Assembly (NCBI GenBank): GCA_041161065.1 | Contig: JBEAVE010000016.1 | Location: 1-56,781, forward strand | DNA length: 56,781 nucleotides | Direction: 5' to 3' | DNA from: DYRG01 sp041161065 | GTDB taxonomy: Bacteria > Pseudomonadota > Gammaproteobacteria > Beggiatoales > Beggiatoaceae | Made by a program: the position numbers and the translations under genes | Shown: in pieces, positions 42,361 through 51,170 of the stretch | How the letters are laid out: every line of letters starts with the position of its first letter | Numbering within the stretch: the first letter of the stretch is position 1 | Notes under the pieces: generated by a model | What the model saw: only the letters and a program-made list of their open reading frames with translations | Told to the model about the DNA's origin: nothing | Database searches by the model: none

Positions 42361-43686
42361 CTAATCCTTTTGTAATAGCGCGTAATAAAAACCATCCATT
42401 TGAGATTGTCCGGTTAAAATTTGTCGTCCTACCGACATTTTTATGCCGTCATGAATGGGCAATTCCAACGCGGTTGCGTCGGGGTGTTGCGCGAGGAAAT
42501 CTTCGATTTGTAGGTGGTTTTCCGCACAAAACACTGAACACGTCGCATAAAGTAATTTTCCACCTTTTGCCAACACGCGCCAAGCCGCATTTAACAAGGC
42601 TTTTTGGCGTTCAACGAGGCTTAAAATATCCGTTGGTTTTCGCAAAAAAGCAATGTCGGGGTGTCGGCGGATTACGCCCGATCCTGAACACGGCGCGTCT
42701 AATAAGATTCGATCGAAAAGTTGTGAATTCCACCATTGTTCGATATTTTGCGCCTCAACCGCCTTAATGGTCACGTTTTCAGATAATAAACCTAAACGAT
42801 TCAAGGTGCTATAAATTTGCTGAATACGTTTTTCATCTTTATCGAGAGCCGTTATTTTTAAGGTGGGATTTTTCTCGATCAAATGCGCCATTTTCCCCGC
42901 CGGCGCGGCGCACATATCCAAAACATGTGAATTTTCAGGCACATCGAGTATTTCCGCCGCCCATTGTGCCGCTCCATCTTGTACAGAAACCCAACCTTCT
43001 GAAAAATAAGGTAATAAATTCACGTCGATCGCCTGCTTTAAAATCAAGCCCGCCGATAAATTTGGGATAGTTTCTGCTTCAATAGCTTGTTTTTTCAACA
43101 ATTCTACATAATCATCGCGCGCAATTTTTTGAATATTGACCCGCAATGTCATCGGAGCTTGTTGTAAATTTGCGACAGCTAATTGTTGCCACTCCTCTGC
43201 CCAATCTTGTTGAAATTGCTGTAAAATCCACTGCGGTTGAGAATATTGCGCAAGTGGATTTTGGGCAATTTTATCTAATAAATCCGTTTGTTGGCGTTGA
43301 AAAGAGCGCAACACCGCATTCACCAATTTGACCGCCCACCATTTTTGTCGTGTTTTTGCCACATCAACAGTCGCGCTGATGGCGGCGTGCGGCGGAATAC
43401 GCAATTCCAGTAATTGATATAAACCGATCAAAATCAGGCATTCAATATCAATATCTGCTTTTTTGAAGGGTTTTGATAATAAAAGTTGCGCAATGGCTTG
43501 TAATTTCGGCAAAAAACGTAATACGCCATAACATAATTGCTGTGCTAATGCTCGATCGCGTGGGTCTTTTAGGGTATTTAGCGTGGGTTCTAAAATATCG
43601 GCTAAAGATCGTCTAAAACCAAGCACTTGCGTTAAGATTTGCGTCGCACAAACCCGCGCATTAACTACGCCAATCGGGGTGGGCAT
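42361..43686 (-). CDS. rsmB: 16S rRNA (cytosine-967-C5)-methyltransferase
   Basis: The 441-residue protein has a NusB-like N-terminal domain (residues about 5-135) and a SAM-dependent methyltransferase domain. Motifs are VLDMCAAPAGKMAHLIE (motif I), the motif IV Cys in LLDAPCSGSGVIRRHPD and the catalytic Cys in LLYATCSVF. It methylates C967 of 16S rRNA. Its start overlaps the end of fmt by 26 bases. Confidence 0.96.
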   Translation of the reverse strand: MPTPIGVVNARVCATQILTQVLGFRRSLADILEPTLNTLKDPRDRALAQQLCYGVLRFLPKLQAIAQLLLSKPFKKADIDIECLILIGLYQLLELRIPPHAAISATVDVAKTRQKWWAVKLVNAVLRSFQRQQTDLLDKIAQNPLAQYSQPQWILQQFQQDWAEEWQQLAVANLQQAPMTLRVNIQKIARDDYVELLKKQAIEAETIPNLSAGLILKQAIDVNLLPYFSEGWVSVQDGAAQWAAEILDVPENSHVLDMCAAPAGKMAHLIEKNPTLKITALDKDEKRIQQIYSTLNRLGLLSENVTIKAVEAQNIEQWWNSQLFDRILLDAPCSGSGVIRRHPDIAFLRKPTDILSLVERQKALLNAAWRVLAKGGKLLYATCSVFCAENHLQIEDFLAQHPDATALELPIHDGIKMSVGRQILTGQSQMDGFYYALLQKD

Positions 43687-44584
43687 TTAAAAAATCTCCG
43701 ACGGATAATGCTCGCTTACCCGACTGTTGAACGGTTAATAAACGCAAAACGCCCTCTCCCGTTGCCATATCGAGTCCATTTTTATCTGCCCGAATTAACG
43801 TGCCAGCGGGTTTATTGGTTGATAAATCAAGTAGTTGTGCTTTCCAAATTCGCAACGACAAACCCTTTACGTCGGCTTGCGCGATTGGGTAGGGATTGAA
43901 AGCGCGGATTCGTCGGTCGAGTTCGGCGGCAGGTAATTGCCAATCGAGTTGCGCTTCAGATTTCTCGAGTTTTTTGGCATAAGTAGCTAAATTATCGTCT
44001 TGAGGCTCTTTTTTTAAACTTTCCCAATTATTTAAGGCTTGAATCAATGCGTTACCGCCCAACACTGCCAATTTATCGTGTAAAGTTTCACTGGTGTCGT
44101 CGGGCAAGATCGGACAGTCTGCTTTTAGCAACATCGCGCCCGTGTCCAAACCGATGTCCATTTGCATAATGGTAATTCCCGTCAGGTGATCGCCTGCCAA
44201 AATGGCGCGTTGAATCGGTGCAGCCCCGCGCCAACGCGGCAATAACGAGGCGTGAACGTTGATACAGCCCAAGGTTGGCGCGTCGAGAACCGCTTGCGGC
44301 AAAATCAACCCGTATGCGGCGACAACCATCAAATCCGCATTGAGGTTTGTAAGCTCCGTTTGCGCGTCGGGGGTTTTCAATGTAACAGGTTGATAAATAG
44401 GCAAATTATGCTGCAATGCCAACATTTTAACCGCACTCATTTGCAGTTGTTGTCCACGTCCGGCGGGGCGATCGGGTTGGGTATAAACCGCACAAATGTG
44501 ATGGTTATGATCCAACAAGGCTTGCAAACTGGCGGCGGCAAAATCAGGCGTTCCCGCAAAAATAATTCTTAAAGGTTTCATCAT
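43661..44584 (-). CDS. fmt: Methionyl-tRNA formyltransferase
   Basis: The 307-residue protein formylates initiator Met-tRNA using 10-formyl-THF. Catalytic residues are seen in CINVHASLLPRWRGAAPIQ (Asn, His) and MDIGLDTGAML (Asp). The C-terminal OB-fold part starts near residue 205 (RIRAFNPYP). The start overlaps the def stop by four bases (ATGA), so the two are translationally coupled. Two ATG codons (44584, 44581) are in tandem. Confidence 0.97.
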   Translation of the reverse strand: MMKPLRIIFAGTPDFAAASLQALLDHNHHICAVYTQPDRPAGRGQQLQMSAVKMLALQHNLPIYQPVTLKTPDAQTELTNLNADLMVVAAYGLILPQAVLDAPTLGCINVHASLLPRWRGAAPIQRAILAGDHLTGITIMQMDIGLDTGAMLLKADCPILPDDTSETLHDKLAVLGGNALIQALNNWESLKKEPQDDNLATYAKKLEKSEAQLDWQLPAAELDRRIRAFNPYPIAQADVKGLSLRIWKAQLLDLSTNKPAGTLIRADKNGLDMATGEGVLRLLTVQQSGKRALSVGDFLNAHPDWRS

Positions 44585-45111
44585 CGTTTCTCCCGAGATT
44601 TTTTTTCTAGTTTTGTGCGGATTTGTTGGCGTTTCAAAGACGATAAATAATCAACAAAGAGCTTTCCATTCAAATGATCCATTTCGTGCTGAATACAAAC
44701 GCAAAGTAGTTCTTGTTCGGGATTTTGTGCGGCATCAACCTCTAATATAACAGTTTCTGCTTTCTCATTGAGAAACTGTATTTTTATCTTTTGAAACCGC
44801 TCAACTTTTGCATAATTTTCGGGCACCGACAAACACCCTTCTTCTTTATCTCGGGTAAATTTTCCTTCCGCCGATAGGATTTCTGGATTGATTAGAAAAA
44901 GAGGGTGATTTCTCCCTTCAGAAACATCTATCACGATTAGTTTTTTATGCACATTAACTTGCGTGGCTGCTAATCCAATTCCTTCCGCCTTATACATTGT
45001 TTCTAGCATATCTTTCAATAAGTTGCGAACATGATCGTCCACTTTTTTAACAGGCGCGGCGCGGGTTCGCAAACGCGGATCGGGGAAATGTAAAATCTCT
45101 AACGTAGCCAT
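44581..45111 (-). CDS. def: Peptide deformylase
   Basis: The 176-residue protein removes the N-formyl group from nascent proteins. Its three motifs are complete: EGIGLAATQV, EEGCLSVPE and QHEMDHLNGKLFVDYL. I chose the ATG at 45111 (MATLEILHFPDPRLR); the upstream ATG at 45135 adds residues not seen in the family. First gene of the def-fmt-rsmB-DUF4390-ntrY run. Confidence 0.97.
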   Translation of the reverse strand: MATLEILHFPDPRLRTRAAPVKKVDDHVRNLLKDMLETMYKAEGIGLAATQVNVHKKLIVIDVSEGRNHPLFLINPEILSAEGKFTRDKEEGCLSVPENYAKVERFQKIKIQFLNEKAETVILEVDAAQNPEQELLCVCIQHEMDHLNGKLFVDYLSSLKRQQIRTKLEKKSREKR

Positions 45112-45209
45112 AATTAACCATGTTCGTTTATACAAAAAATTGTCGCTATTTTACCACATTTTGTGGCGTTTGCATCTTATTTTATAGGACGAATGACTAG
45201 AAAATTAAG

Positions 45210-45237
45210 TTGATTTGATAATCATTATCATTTAGAA
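45210..45237 (+). promoter_or_regulatory. Fur-controlled promoter
   Basis: TTGATT (45210-45215), 16-bp spacer, TAGAAT (45232-45237). A perfect 7-1-7 Fur palindrome TGATAATCATTATCA occupies 45216-45230, filling the spacer. Binding there would block RNA polymerase. The target is the outer-membrane protein gene 34 bp downstream. Confidence 0.75.
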
Positions 45238-45270
45238 TGCTCGCTCAATTTCAAGTTTTGGGATCATCTT

Positions 45271-45948
45271 ATGCGTTATATCTTGTTGATTTTAGGGATA
45301 TGTTGCCAAACGACCTTTGCCGCGCGCCCGCTCGTCACCGACGACGCAAAAACCACTGACGCGGGCGATTGCCAACTCGAAAGCTGGTATCGACAAAATC
45401 ACCACAATCATGAATTTTGGGCGTTGCCCAACTGTGGCTTGACTCCCCGCCTCGATTTAACCATCGGCGGCGGTTATTCAAATACTGGAAACACCGACTA
45501 TCTTCTTCAAACAAAAGCCGTTCTAAAACCTTTCACAAATGACGAGATCGGGGTTGCTTTTGTCGCGGGTGCGGTCGCCCATCCAGAAATCACCAGAAAC
45601 GCCAATCAAATCGCAAATTATTACGCTTATTTTCCAATCAGTATTTCCTTTCTAAACGATCAATTTTTAGTACATACCAATCTCGGTTGGCATTATGATC
45701 GTGATATAAAAACCCACAAAGCAACATGGGGGCTTGCATTTGAATCTGAAATCAACGATCGTTGGTCAGCAATTGGTGAAACTTACGGGGATTATCAAGA
45801 AGATACCTATTGGCAGACGGGACTTCGTTATTCGATAATTCCCAATGTTTTACAAATCGATGGAAGCGTCGGTGGATTATTTCACAAAGCGCGTGATGAC
45901 AAATGGTTTTCTTTAGGTATTCGTTGGTCAATTAATAAACTCTTTTAA
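45271..45948 (+). CDS. Probable outer-membrane beta-barrel protein, Fur-regulated
   Basis: The 225-residue protein has a signal peptide (to about residue 17, CCQTTFAARP). The mature start RPLVTDDAKTTDAGDCQLESW is a pattern typical of a family of outer-membrane barrel proteins (from memory). Alternating hydrophobic strands follow, and the terminal strand WFSLGIRWSINKLF is suited to BAM recognition (aromatic end). The Fur box upstream suggests induction by low iron, so a role in iron or metal handling is inferred. Substrate unknown. Confidence 0.7.
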   Translation: MRYILLILGICCQTTFAARPLVTDDAKTTDAGDCQLESWYRQNHHNHEFWALPNCGLTPRLDLTIGGGYSNTGNTDYLLQTKAVLKPFTNDEIGVAFVAGAVAHPEITRNANQIANYYAYFPISISFLNDQFLVHTNLGWHYDRDIKTHKATWGLAFESEINDRWSAIGETYGDYQEDTYWQTGLRYSIIPNVLQIDGSVGGLFHKARDDKWFSLGIRWSINKLF

Positions 45949-45993
45949 TATTTTGAAACGCGCTCAAGTTTCTCAAAAAAATACGAGGAATTA

Positions 45994-46002
45994 TGCTACA
46001 AT
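45994..46002 (+). promoter_or_regulatory. Extended -10 promoter for the solute-binding lipoprotein gene
   Basis: TGCTACAAT is an extended -10 element, 27 bp before the ATG. No clear -35. Confidence 0.4.
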
Positions 46003-46029
46003 CACGCAACCTCACCAAATGAATACACT

Positions 46030-47514
46030 ATGAAATCCTTTTTTGTTTTAATTATCGGTTTGTTTTTTTTAAGTGCCTGTTCTTCCCGCCAAGAAACCGC
46101 AGATATTCGTTTTGGTTTATCTGCGCCGCCGGTCACACTTGATCCACGTTATTCAACCGATGCAGAATCTTCGCGTCTTATGCGTTTGTTCTATGTTGCA
46201 TTAACCGATTTTGACGAGCAGTTAAAACCTATTCCTAAATTAGCAACTTGGGAACAAATTTCTCCTTTACATTACCGTTTTTATTTACATGATCAAATGC
46301 GGCAATTTGTTGATGGGAGTTATTTATCCTCTCAAGATGTAAAAGCCACTTTTCTTTCAATACTTGATCCCAAAACAGCCTCTCCACATCGAGGAACTTT
46401 AAGTATTATTCAAGATATTCAAACGCTGGATAATCATACCATTGATTTCTTATTAAATAAAGCGAATCCACTTTTTCCTAGTTTATTGAACATTGGGATT
46501 TTACCTGCTCATTTAATAGAAAAAAACCATTCTTTTAACCGCGATCCGATTGGCAGTGGAGAGTTTCAATTCTTAAAATGGACTCCCGATGGACAAATCC
46601 ATTGTGAACGGCGTTTTGATCAACAGAAAGTTGTGTTTATTCCTGTCAAAGACCCGTTAGTTCGAGTGTTGAAATTTTTGCATGGAGAAATTGATTTATT
46701 ACAAAGCAACTTACCGGCTGAATTAGTGACTTTTCTCAAAGAAAAATCGGCATTCAAATTTGAGCAACTAGCAGGCAGTAATTTCGTGTATATTGGTTTT
46801 AATTTGCAAGATGCTGCAACACAAAATATTCTTGTTCGTCGAGCAATTTCTTATGCGATTGATCGGGAATCTATTATTCATTATGTGTTAGGAAATGCGG
46901 CACATCTTGCTCACGCATTATTACCACCCACGCATTGGGCTGGAAATCCGAATTTGCAAGGATTTTCTTATCAGCCAGAAAAAGCGAAGCAACTCTTACA
47001 ACAAGCGGGTTTTTCTTTAGAAAATCCTCTCAAATTGAGTTTTAAATCGTCGATTAATCCATTAAGTTTGCGATTTGCGGCGGTTTTGCAACAGCAATTA
47101 AAGCAAGTTGGGATTGAATTGGCGTTAAGTAGTTATGATTGGGGGACTTTCTACAGTGATATTAAAGCGGGAAGATTTCAATTATTTTCGCTTTCTTGGG
47201 TGGGTATTAAAACGCCCGATATTTTTCGTTACGCATTTCATAGCAACGCCTTTCCGCCAGCGGGAGCAAATAGAGGAAAATATCAAGATAATTTCACTGA
47301 TCAACTCATTGAACTTGCTGAAAATAAAGCTAATTTAGAAGATCAAGCCCCTCTTTATCAACAATTACAAGCACATTTGTTAGAAACCTTGCCTTATTTG
47401 CCTTTATGGTATGAAGATCAATATGTTTTTTATTATCCATCTCTGACTAATTATAAGTTATTTCATGACGGGCGTTATGACGGATTGCTCACGGTAAAAA
47501 AGCAAATATTTTAG
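46030..47514 (+). CDS. Peptide/oligopeptide ABC-type solute-binding lipoprotein
   Basis: The 494-residue SBP family 5 protein has a lipoprotein signal with lipobox LSAC (Cys near residue 18). The body begins IRFGLSAPPVTLDPRYSTDAES and continues with FYLHDQMRQFVDGSYLSSQDVKATF, DPIGSGEFQF, VRRAISYAIDRESIIHYVLG and PLWYEDQYVFYYP. These are standard for dipeptide/oligopeptide binding proteins. No permease or ATPase gene is adjacent, so it may serve a distant transporter. Confidence 0.9.
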   Translation: MKSFFVLIIGLFFLSACSSRQETADIRFGLSAPPVTLDPRYSTDAESSRLMRLFYVALTDFDEQLKPIPKLATWEQISPLHYRFYLHDQMRQFVDGSYLSSQDVKATFLSILDPKTASPHRGTLSIIQDIQTLDNHTIDFLLNKANPLFPSLLNIGILPAHLIEKNHSFNRDPIGSGEFQFLKWTPDGQIHCERRFDQQKVVFIPVKDPLVRVLKFLHGEIDLLQSNLPAELVTFLKEKSAFKFEQLAGSNFVYIGFNLQDAATQNILVRRAISYAIDRESIIHYVLGNAAHLAHALLPPTHWAGNPNLQGFSYQPEKAKQLLQQAGFSLENPLKLSFKSSINPLSLRFAAVLQQQLKQVGIELALSSYDWGTFYSDIKAGRFQLFSLSWVGIKTPDIFRYAFHSNAFPPAGANRGKYQDNFTDQLIELAENKANLEDQAPLYQQLQAHLLETLPYLPLWYEDQYVFYYPSLTNYKLFHDGRYDGLLTVKKQIF

Positions 47515-47565
47515 ATGTTTATCTGGACTTGCGATAAGCACAATGGTAGACTAGTGGGATCAATA

Positions 47566-47583
47566 TTTGGGATCACTCCCAAA
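47566..47583 (+). promoter_or_regulatory. Hairpin in the leader before the cold-shock gene
   Basis: TTTGGG-ATCACT-CCCAAA (6-bp perfect stem) is followed shortly by a T-rich run (47591-47604). It could end the lipoprotein transcript or be a structured 5' leader of the csp mRNA. Confidence 0.45.
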
Positions 47584-47622
47584 CTGATGTTTCTTTTTTA
47601 TTTTGAGTATAGAGATTTGATT

Positions 47623-47832
47623 ATGTCTAAGATTACGGGTTCTGTTAAGTGGTTCAACGAAAGCAAAGGCTTTGGTTTTATTCAATGTGATGACGGCAGC
47701 AAAGATGTGTTCGTTCATTTCAGTGCCATTGCTGGTAACGGTTTTAAAACCTTAGCAGAAGGACAGCGGGTGGAGTTTGAGGTGACTGCTGGCGCGAAAG
47801 GTCCATCGGCGGCAAATGTCGTAGCAGTGTAA
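47623..47832 (+). CDS. CspA-family cold-shock protein
   Basis: The 69-residue OB-fold RNA/DNA-binding protein has RNP1 KGFGFIQ and RNP2 VFVHFSAI and the usual opening SKITGSVKWFNESKGFG. The start is the ATG at 47623. The 108-base gap after the preceding gene contains a hairpin, as is common for csp leaders. It acts as an mRNA chaperone and is stress or cold regulated in relatives. Confidence 0.95.
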   Translation: MSKITGSVKWFNESKGFGFIQCDDGSKDVFVHFSAIAGNGFKTLAEGQRVEFEVTAGAKGPSAANVVAV

Positions 47833-47839
47833 TTTTTTC

Positions 47840-47869
47840 TGGGTAGGAATCTTCACAACTTCTTACCCA
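47840..47869. terminator. Hairpin between csp and waaA
   Basis: TGGGTAGGAA / TTCTTACCCA, 10 bp with one G-U pair and a 10-base loop, between convergent genes. It overlaps the waaA stop codon. Confidence 0.65.
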
Positions 47870-49119
47870 ATCGTTATCAAATCCAACACCTTTTTTAATG
47901 CCCCTCGATTTTGTTCCACAAATCGCTTTGCCATTTCTCCTTTCTTTTGCCGAATCGGCGCATTTTCCAATAAAAACAAAACCCGCTCAGTTAACTGTTG
48001 TTCATTGGTGATTTGTTCTGCGGCGTGGATTTCTAACAAACGCTTGGTAATTTCCAAAAAATTAAACATAAATTGCCCCGTTAAAATCGGTTTTCCAACT
48101 GCGGCAGGTTCGAGCAAATTATGTCCCCCGCGCGGAATGAAACTTCCCCCAACAAACGCAACATCTGCTACCGCATACAAAAGCAATAATTCTCCCATCG
48201 TATCGCCCAAATAAACAGCGGTTTTATTATCGACGGATTGAAATAAACTTCTTTTGATGGTTTGAAATCCTTGTTGTTCACAATATTGAAAAACCCGATT
48301 AAAACGTTCGGGGTGACGTGGTACTAAAATCAGCAAAATATCAGGCAGTTGCATTTTAAGGCGTTGATGAACTTTTAATAAGGGGATTTCTTCGCCTTCA
48401 TGGGTGCTGGCAGCGATCCAAACGGGTCTATTTTGAAAGGTTTGTTTAAGTTGTTTGGCTTGTTCAAATAAAGCTGAAGGGATTTCTACCTCAAACTTCA
48501 AATTACCGCTGACAGAAACCGTCGGCGCGCCGAGTTCTTTTAAGCGTTTAGCATCATCAGTGGTTTGTGCAATGACATGGGTTAAACATTGCAAAGTTTG
48601 TTTGGTTAAATGAGGAATGAAACGTCGATATTTCGCAGCAGATTTTTCAGATAAACGGGCATTCACCAGAAACAACGGAATATTTCTTTTTCGACACGCC
48701 TGAAATAGGTTTGCCCATAATTCAGTTTCAATGATAATTCCAATGGTTGGTTGGGTTTTCTGGAGAAATAAAAACACGGCGTGCCACAAATCATAAGGCA
48801 AATACAAATGAGTAATAGTTTCTCCAAAGAGTTCTTTTGCCCGTTGCGCGCCGGTGGGTGTCATGGTTGTAATGAGAATATTGAAATGGGGGTATTTGTA
48901 TTGTAAGGTTTTGATGAGAGGAACGGCGGCTTGTAATTCACCGAATGAAACTGCATGAATCCAAATACGTTGATGTTGAGGAAGGGATTTGAAAAAACCG
49001 AACCGTTCCGCCCACCGCGCCCAATAATCAGGGGCTTTGAAACCTCGCCACCCCAAACGTCCGAGAATGACGGGTATTAGAAAATAGCCCACTAAACTGT
49101 ACCAAAATCGCCCCATCAT
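47863..49119 (-). CDS. waaA: 3-deoxy-D-manno-octulosonic acid transferase
   Basis: The 418-residue inner-membrane-associated glycosyltransferase adds Kdo to lipid A precursor. It has one N-terminal membrane anchor (FWYSLVGYFLIPVI). The catalytic Glu is in IHAVSFGELQAAVPLI; IIIETELWANL, VPRHPERF and GGSFIPRGGHNLLEPAA also match. I chose the ATG at 49119, 2 bp after the lspA stop codon; an ATG at 49146 would overlap lspA. E. coli WaaA has 425 residues. Confidence 0.94.
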   Translation of the reverse strand: MMGRFWYSLVGYFLIPVILGRLGWRGFKAPDYWARWAERFGFFKSLPQHQRIWIHAVSFGELQAAVPLIKTLQYKYPHFNILITTMTPTGAQRAKELFGETITHLYLPYDLWHAVFLFLQKTQPTIGIIIETELWANLFQACRKRNIPLFLVNARLSEKSAAKYRRFIPHLTKQTLQCLTHVIAQTTDDAKRLKELGAPTVSVSGNLKFEVEIPSALFEQAKQLKQTFQNRPVWIAASTHEGEEIPLLKVHQRLKMQLPDILLILVPRHPERFNRVFQYCEQQGFQTIKRSLFQSVDNKTAVYLGDTMGELLLLYAVADVAFVGGSFIPRGGHNLLEPAAVGKPILTGQFMFNFLEITKRLLEIHAAEQITNEQQLTERVLFLLENAPIRQKKGEMAKRFVEQNRGALKKVLDLITIG

Positions 49120-49123
49120 TGTT

Positions 49124-49732
49124 TTAATTATCAGGATTTTTTTCAAATAGCATTTGCAATAACAACATTATTGCGCCGACGGTAATGGCGGCATCGGCGA
49201 CATTGAAAGCTGCCCAATGCCACGTTCCGACATGAAAATCAATAAAATCAATCACATAGCCATAATCCACTCGATCCCATAAATTGCCGAGCGCGCCTCC
49301 CAAAATAGACGCGAGCGCGGCGGCTTGCCAATGGTGATCTTGGCGCGGGGTGCGGGTGATCCAGAAAAACAGAATAAAGCTAATCACCGCCGATACAGAC
49401 GCGAAAAACCAACGTTGCCAGCCGCCCGCGTCCGCCAAAAAGCTGAATGCCGCGCCCGGATTGTGGACGAGCGTGACGTTGAGAAAGGGGAACAGCCGAT
49501 TGACTTCACCGTAATCCATGTTATTTGTGACCCACGCTTTGGTGAGTTGATCGAGGACGAGCACGACGACTGACCAACTCAGCCAAGGATAGGCGGTTTT
49601 ACGCAACACCGCCATGCGACGGCGCGGCAGTTTGCTTTGTTGTTGATGGACATCGGCAATCCAATCGTCGACCGCCGGAGCAGGCATGGAATCGGGGTCG
49701 GGTGAGGAGGGCGGAAGCGGATCGTTGTGCAT
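49124..49732 (-). CDS. lspA: Lipoprotein signal peptidase (signal peptidase II)
   Basis: The 202-residue inner-membrane aspartic protease cleaves prolipoproteins. Four membrane segments are seen. Catalytic Asp residues lie in LWDRVDYGYVIDFIDF and FNVADAAI; VVLVLDQLTKAWV and LVHNPGAAFSFL are typical. Compared with the family it has about 40 extra N-terminal residues rich in Pro, Asp and Gln. The ATG at 49732 has AAAGG upstream, while the ATG at 49615 (MAVLRKTAYP), the usual family start, has no ribosome site, so the extension may be real. Confidence 0.93.
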   Translation of the reverse strand: MHNDPLPPSSPDPDSMPAPAVDDWIADVHQQQSKLPRRRMAVLRKTAYPWLSWSVVVLVLDQLTKAWVTNNMDYGEVNRLFPFLNVTLVHNPGAAFSFLADAGGWQRWFFASVSAVISFILFFWITRTPRQDHHWQAAALASILGGALGNLWDRVDYGYVIDFIDFHVGTWHWAAFNVADAAITVGAIMLLLQMLFEKNPDN

Positions 49733-49814
49733 AATTATTTACCTTTACCAAACAGGGAGGCGTTTGAAAAGAAGACCCACCTGTGATCTTGCTTTCAAAA
49801 ACGAACGAGGGGTT

Positions 49815-50420
49815 TTAGGATTTACGGCGTTTTTCGTCGCGCAAAAGTTTTTTGGTATTGTCATCGATAGGAATTGCGTAATCCATTGAATAAACGATGG
49901 AATTATCTTTTACGTCGATCAATTTTAGGGTGACATAAACGAGGTCTTTGGCGGCGGCGTATGTGCCAACGACCACCGCTTGGGCATCGTGTTCGAAGCT
50001 CAAATTGACCAATTCCCGCGACAAAATAAATTCTCCGCTCGATGCGCCGCGATCGGGGTGTGGAATAAAAATATTGCCGCGCATTTTGGGTTCGATGACG
50101 CGATAGCCGCTTTGGGAAAGCCGCGACCCGACCTGTTCGCCAATCATGCGCCCGAACGTTGAGGAAAAGCGCACGTCATCGATATCGACAAAACTCGTGA
50201 CGATCATGGGGCGGTTTTTGTTCAAACGGAAATTCAAGCGGCTGTGTTCGATGGCTTCTAAGGTTTTGTCCAGCGCGTCGTAATTGGCGCGGATCAGATA
50301 GGAATCGCGTTGAAAACTGTCGCGGGCGGCGGGTTTTGACGGCTCGACAAACGACGGATCACTCAACGGCGCGCAACCGATTAATCCTAATAAAATCAAA
50401 CTACTAAAAAATTGTTTCAT
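49815..50420 (-). CDS. FlgO-domain lipoprotein
   Basis: The 201-residue protein has a lipobox (LLGLIGCAP). A FlgO-like domain follows (residues about 35-190): YLIRANYDALDKTLEAI, RPMIVTSFVDIDD, STFGRMIGEQVGSRLSQSGY and AQAVVVGTYAAAKDLVYVTLKLID. In Vibrio, FlgO is an outer-membrane lipoprotein needed for flagellar function. No flagellar genes are here, so the role is open. Its ATG overlaps the stop of the upstream lipoprotein gene (ATGA), showing coupling. Confidence 0.8.
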   Translation of the reverse strand: MKQFFSSLILLGLIGCAPLSDPSFVEPSKPAARDSFQRDSYLIRANYDALDKTLEAIEHSRLNFRLNKNRPMIVTSFVDIDDVRFSSTFGRMIGEQVGSRLSQSGYRVIEPKMRGNIFIPHPDRGASSGEFILSRELVNLSFEHDAQAVVVGTYAAAKDLVYVTLKLIDVKDNSIVYSMDYAIPIDDNTKKLLRDEKRRKS

Positions 50421-51046
50421 TGATCAACCACCTTTAAACTTTTGGTATTGCGTGTGTAATGGTCGTCGTCGCCGGTGTTGATATAAAACGCATCGGAGCG
50501 GCTAAAAATCACCAAATCGCCGTCTAACAACGCGGTGTGAACGACCACTTCGCTTTTGGGTTCGTCGATCCAGCGCGAGCGATTTTTGTGGTGAACCACG
50601 TCGACATTGTAATCTAAAATCATGGGTTTGCAAAAATTTGCCCGTGAACAGTAGGTGGTTGCGCCTTCCGCTCGAATGGTGACGGGAATGCCTTTTTGGA
50701 CTAATCTTGATTTAACCAACTCTTTGAAATTATCGCTAAAAGCGGTTTCTTTGCCGCCGCGCGGGGGATTGATATAAATCACCACACGGGTTAAATCGGT
50801 TGGGGCGTTTGTGCCGGCATTGGGGGCGTTCAAATCCAAAGGCGCGGATTGGGTGGGGAGTGTTTCGGCTTTTGGCACATAGGTTTCGATGTTGGTGGCG
50901 ATTAAATCGGCTAATCTGTCCCAATGTTGAATCGCCTGCATATCCAATTGATAAGTGGGGGCGCGATTGGCTTCGATGGGGACGGGTTGATACGCGCAGC
51001 TCGACAAAACCGCGGTCATCACGATGGTGCACAGAGGTTTAAACAT
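50417..51046 (-). CDS. Lipoprotein co-expressed with the FlgO-like protein
   Basis: The 209-residue protein has a lipobox VLSSCAYQP (Cys near residue 17). The start is the ATG at 51046 with AAAGG 10 nt upstream. The body has LTRVVIYINPPRGGKETAFSDNFKELVKSRLVQKGIPV, resembling periplasmic proteins that accompany FlgO-type lipoproteins. Two cysteines lie in TYCSRANFCKP. I do not recognise a named family. It is first in a two-gene unit, divergent (124 bp) from the c-di-GMP gene at 51171. Confidence 0.7.
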   Translation of the reverse strand: MFKPLCTIVMTAVLSSCAYQPVPIEANRAPTYQLDMQAIQHWDRLADLIATNIETYVPKAETLPTQSAPLDLNAPNAGTNAPTDLTRVVIYINPPRGGKETAFSDNFKELVKSRLVQKGIPVTIRAEGATTYCSRANFCKPMILDYNVDVVHHKNRSRWIDEPKSEVVVHTALLDGDLVIFSRSDAFYINTGDDDHYTRNTKSLKVVDQ

Positions 51047-51170
51047 AATAAAGCGACCTTTCTCAAGAGATTCTCTCGTTTCATTCAAGCATATTTTGCC
51101 AAAATATGCGATTATTTTTCGATATTTCTATCGGTTGTTTCAGTGAGATTGCAGACCTATTTTGAGGATT

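Noticed and set aside
47515..47622. N-terminal extension of the cold-shock protein
   Set aside because: The canonical cold-shock protein starts at the ATG at 47623; the upstream part holds a hairpin and T-rich leader and is unlike the family.
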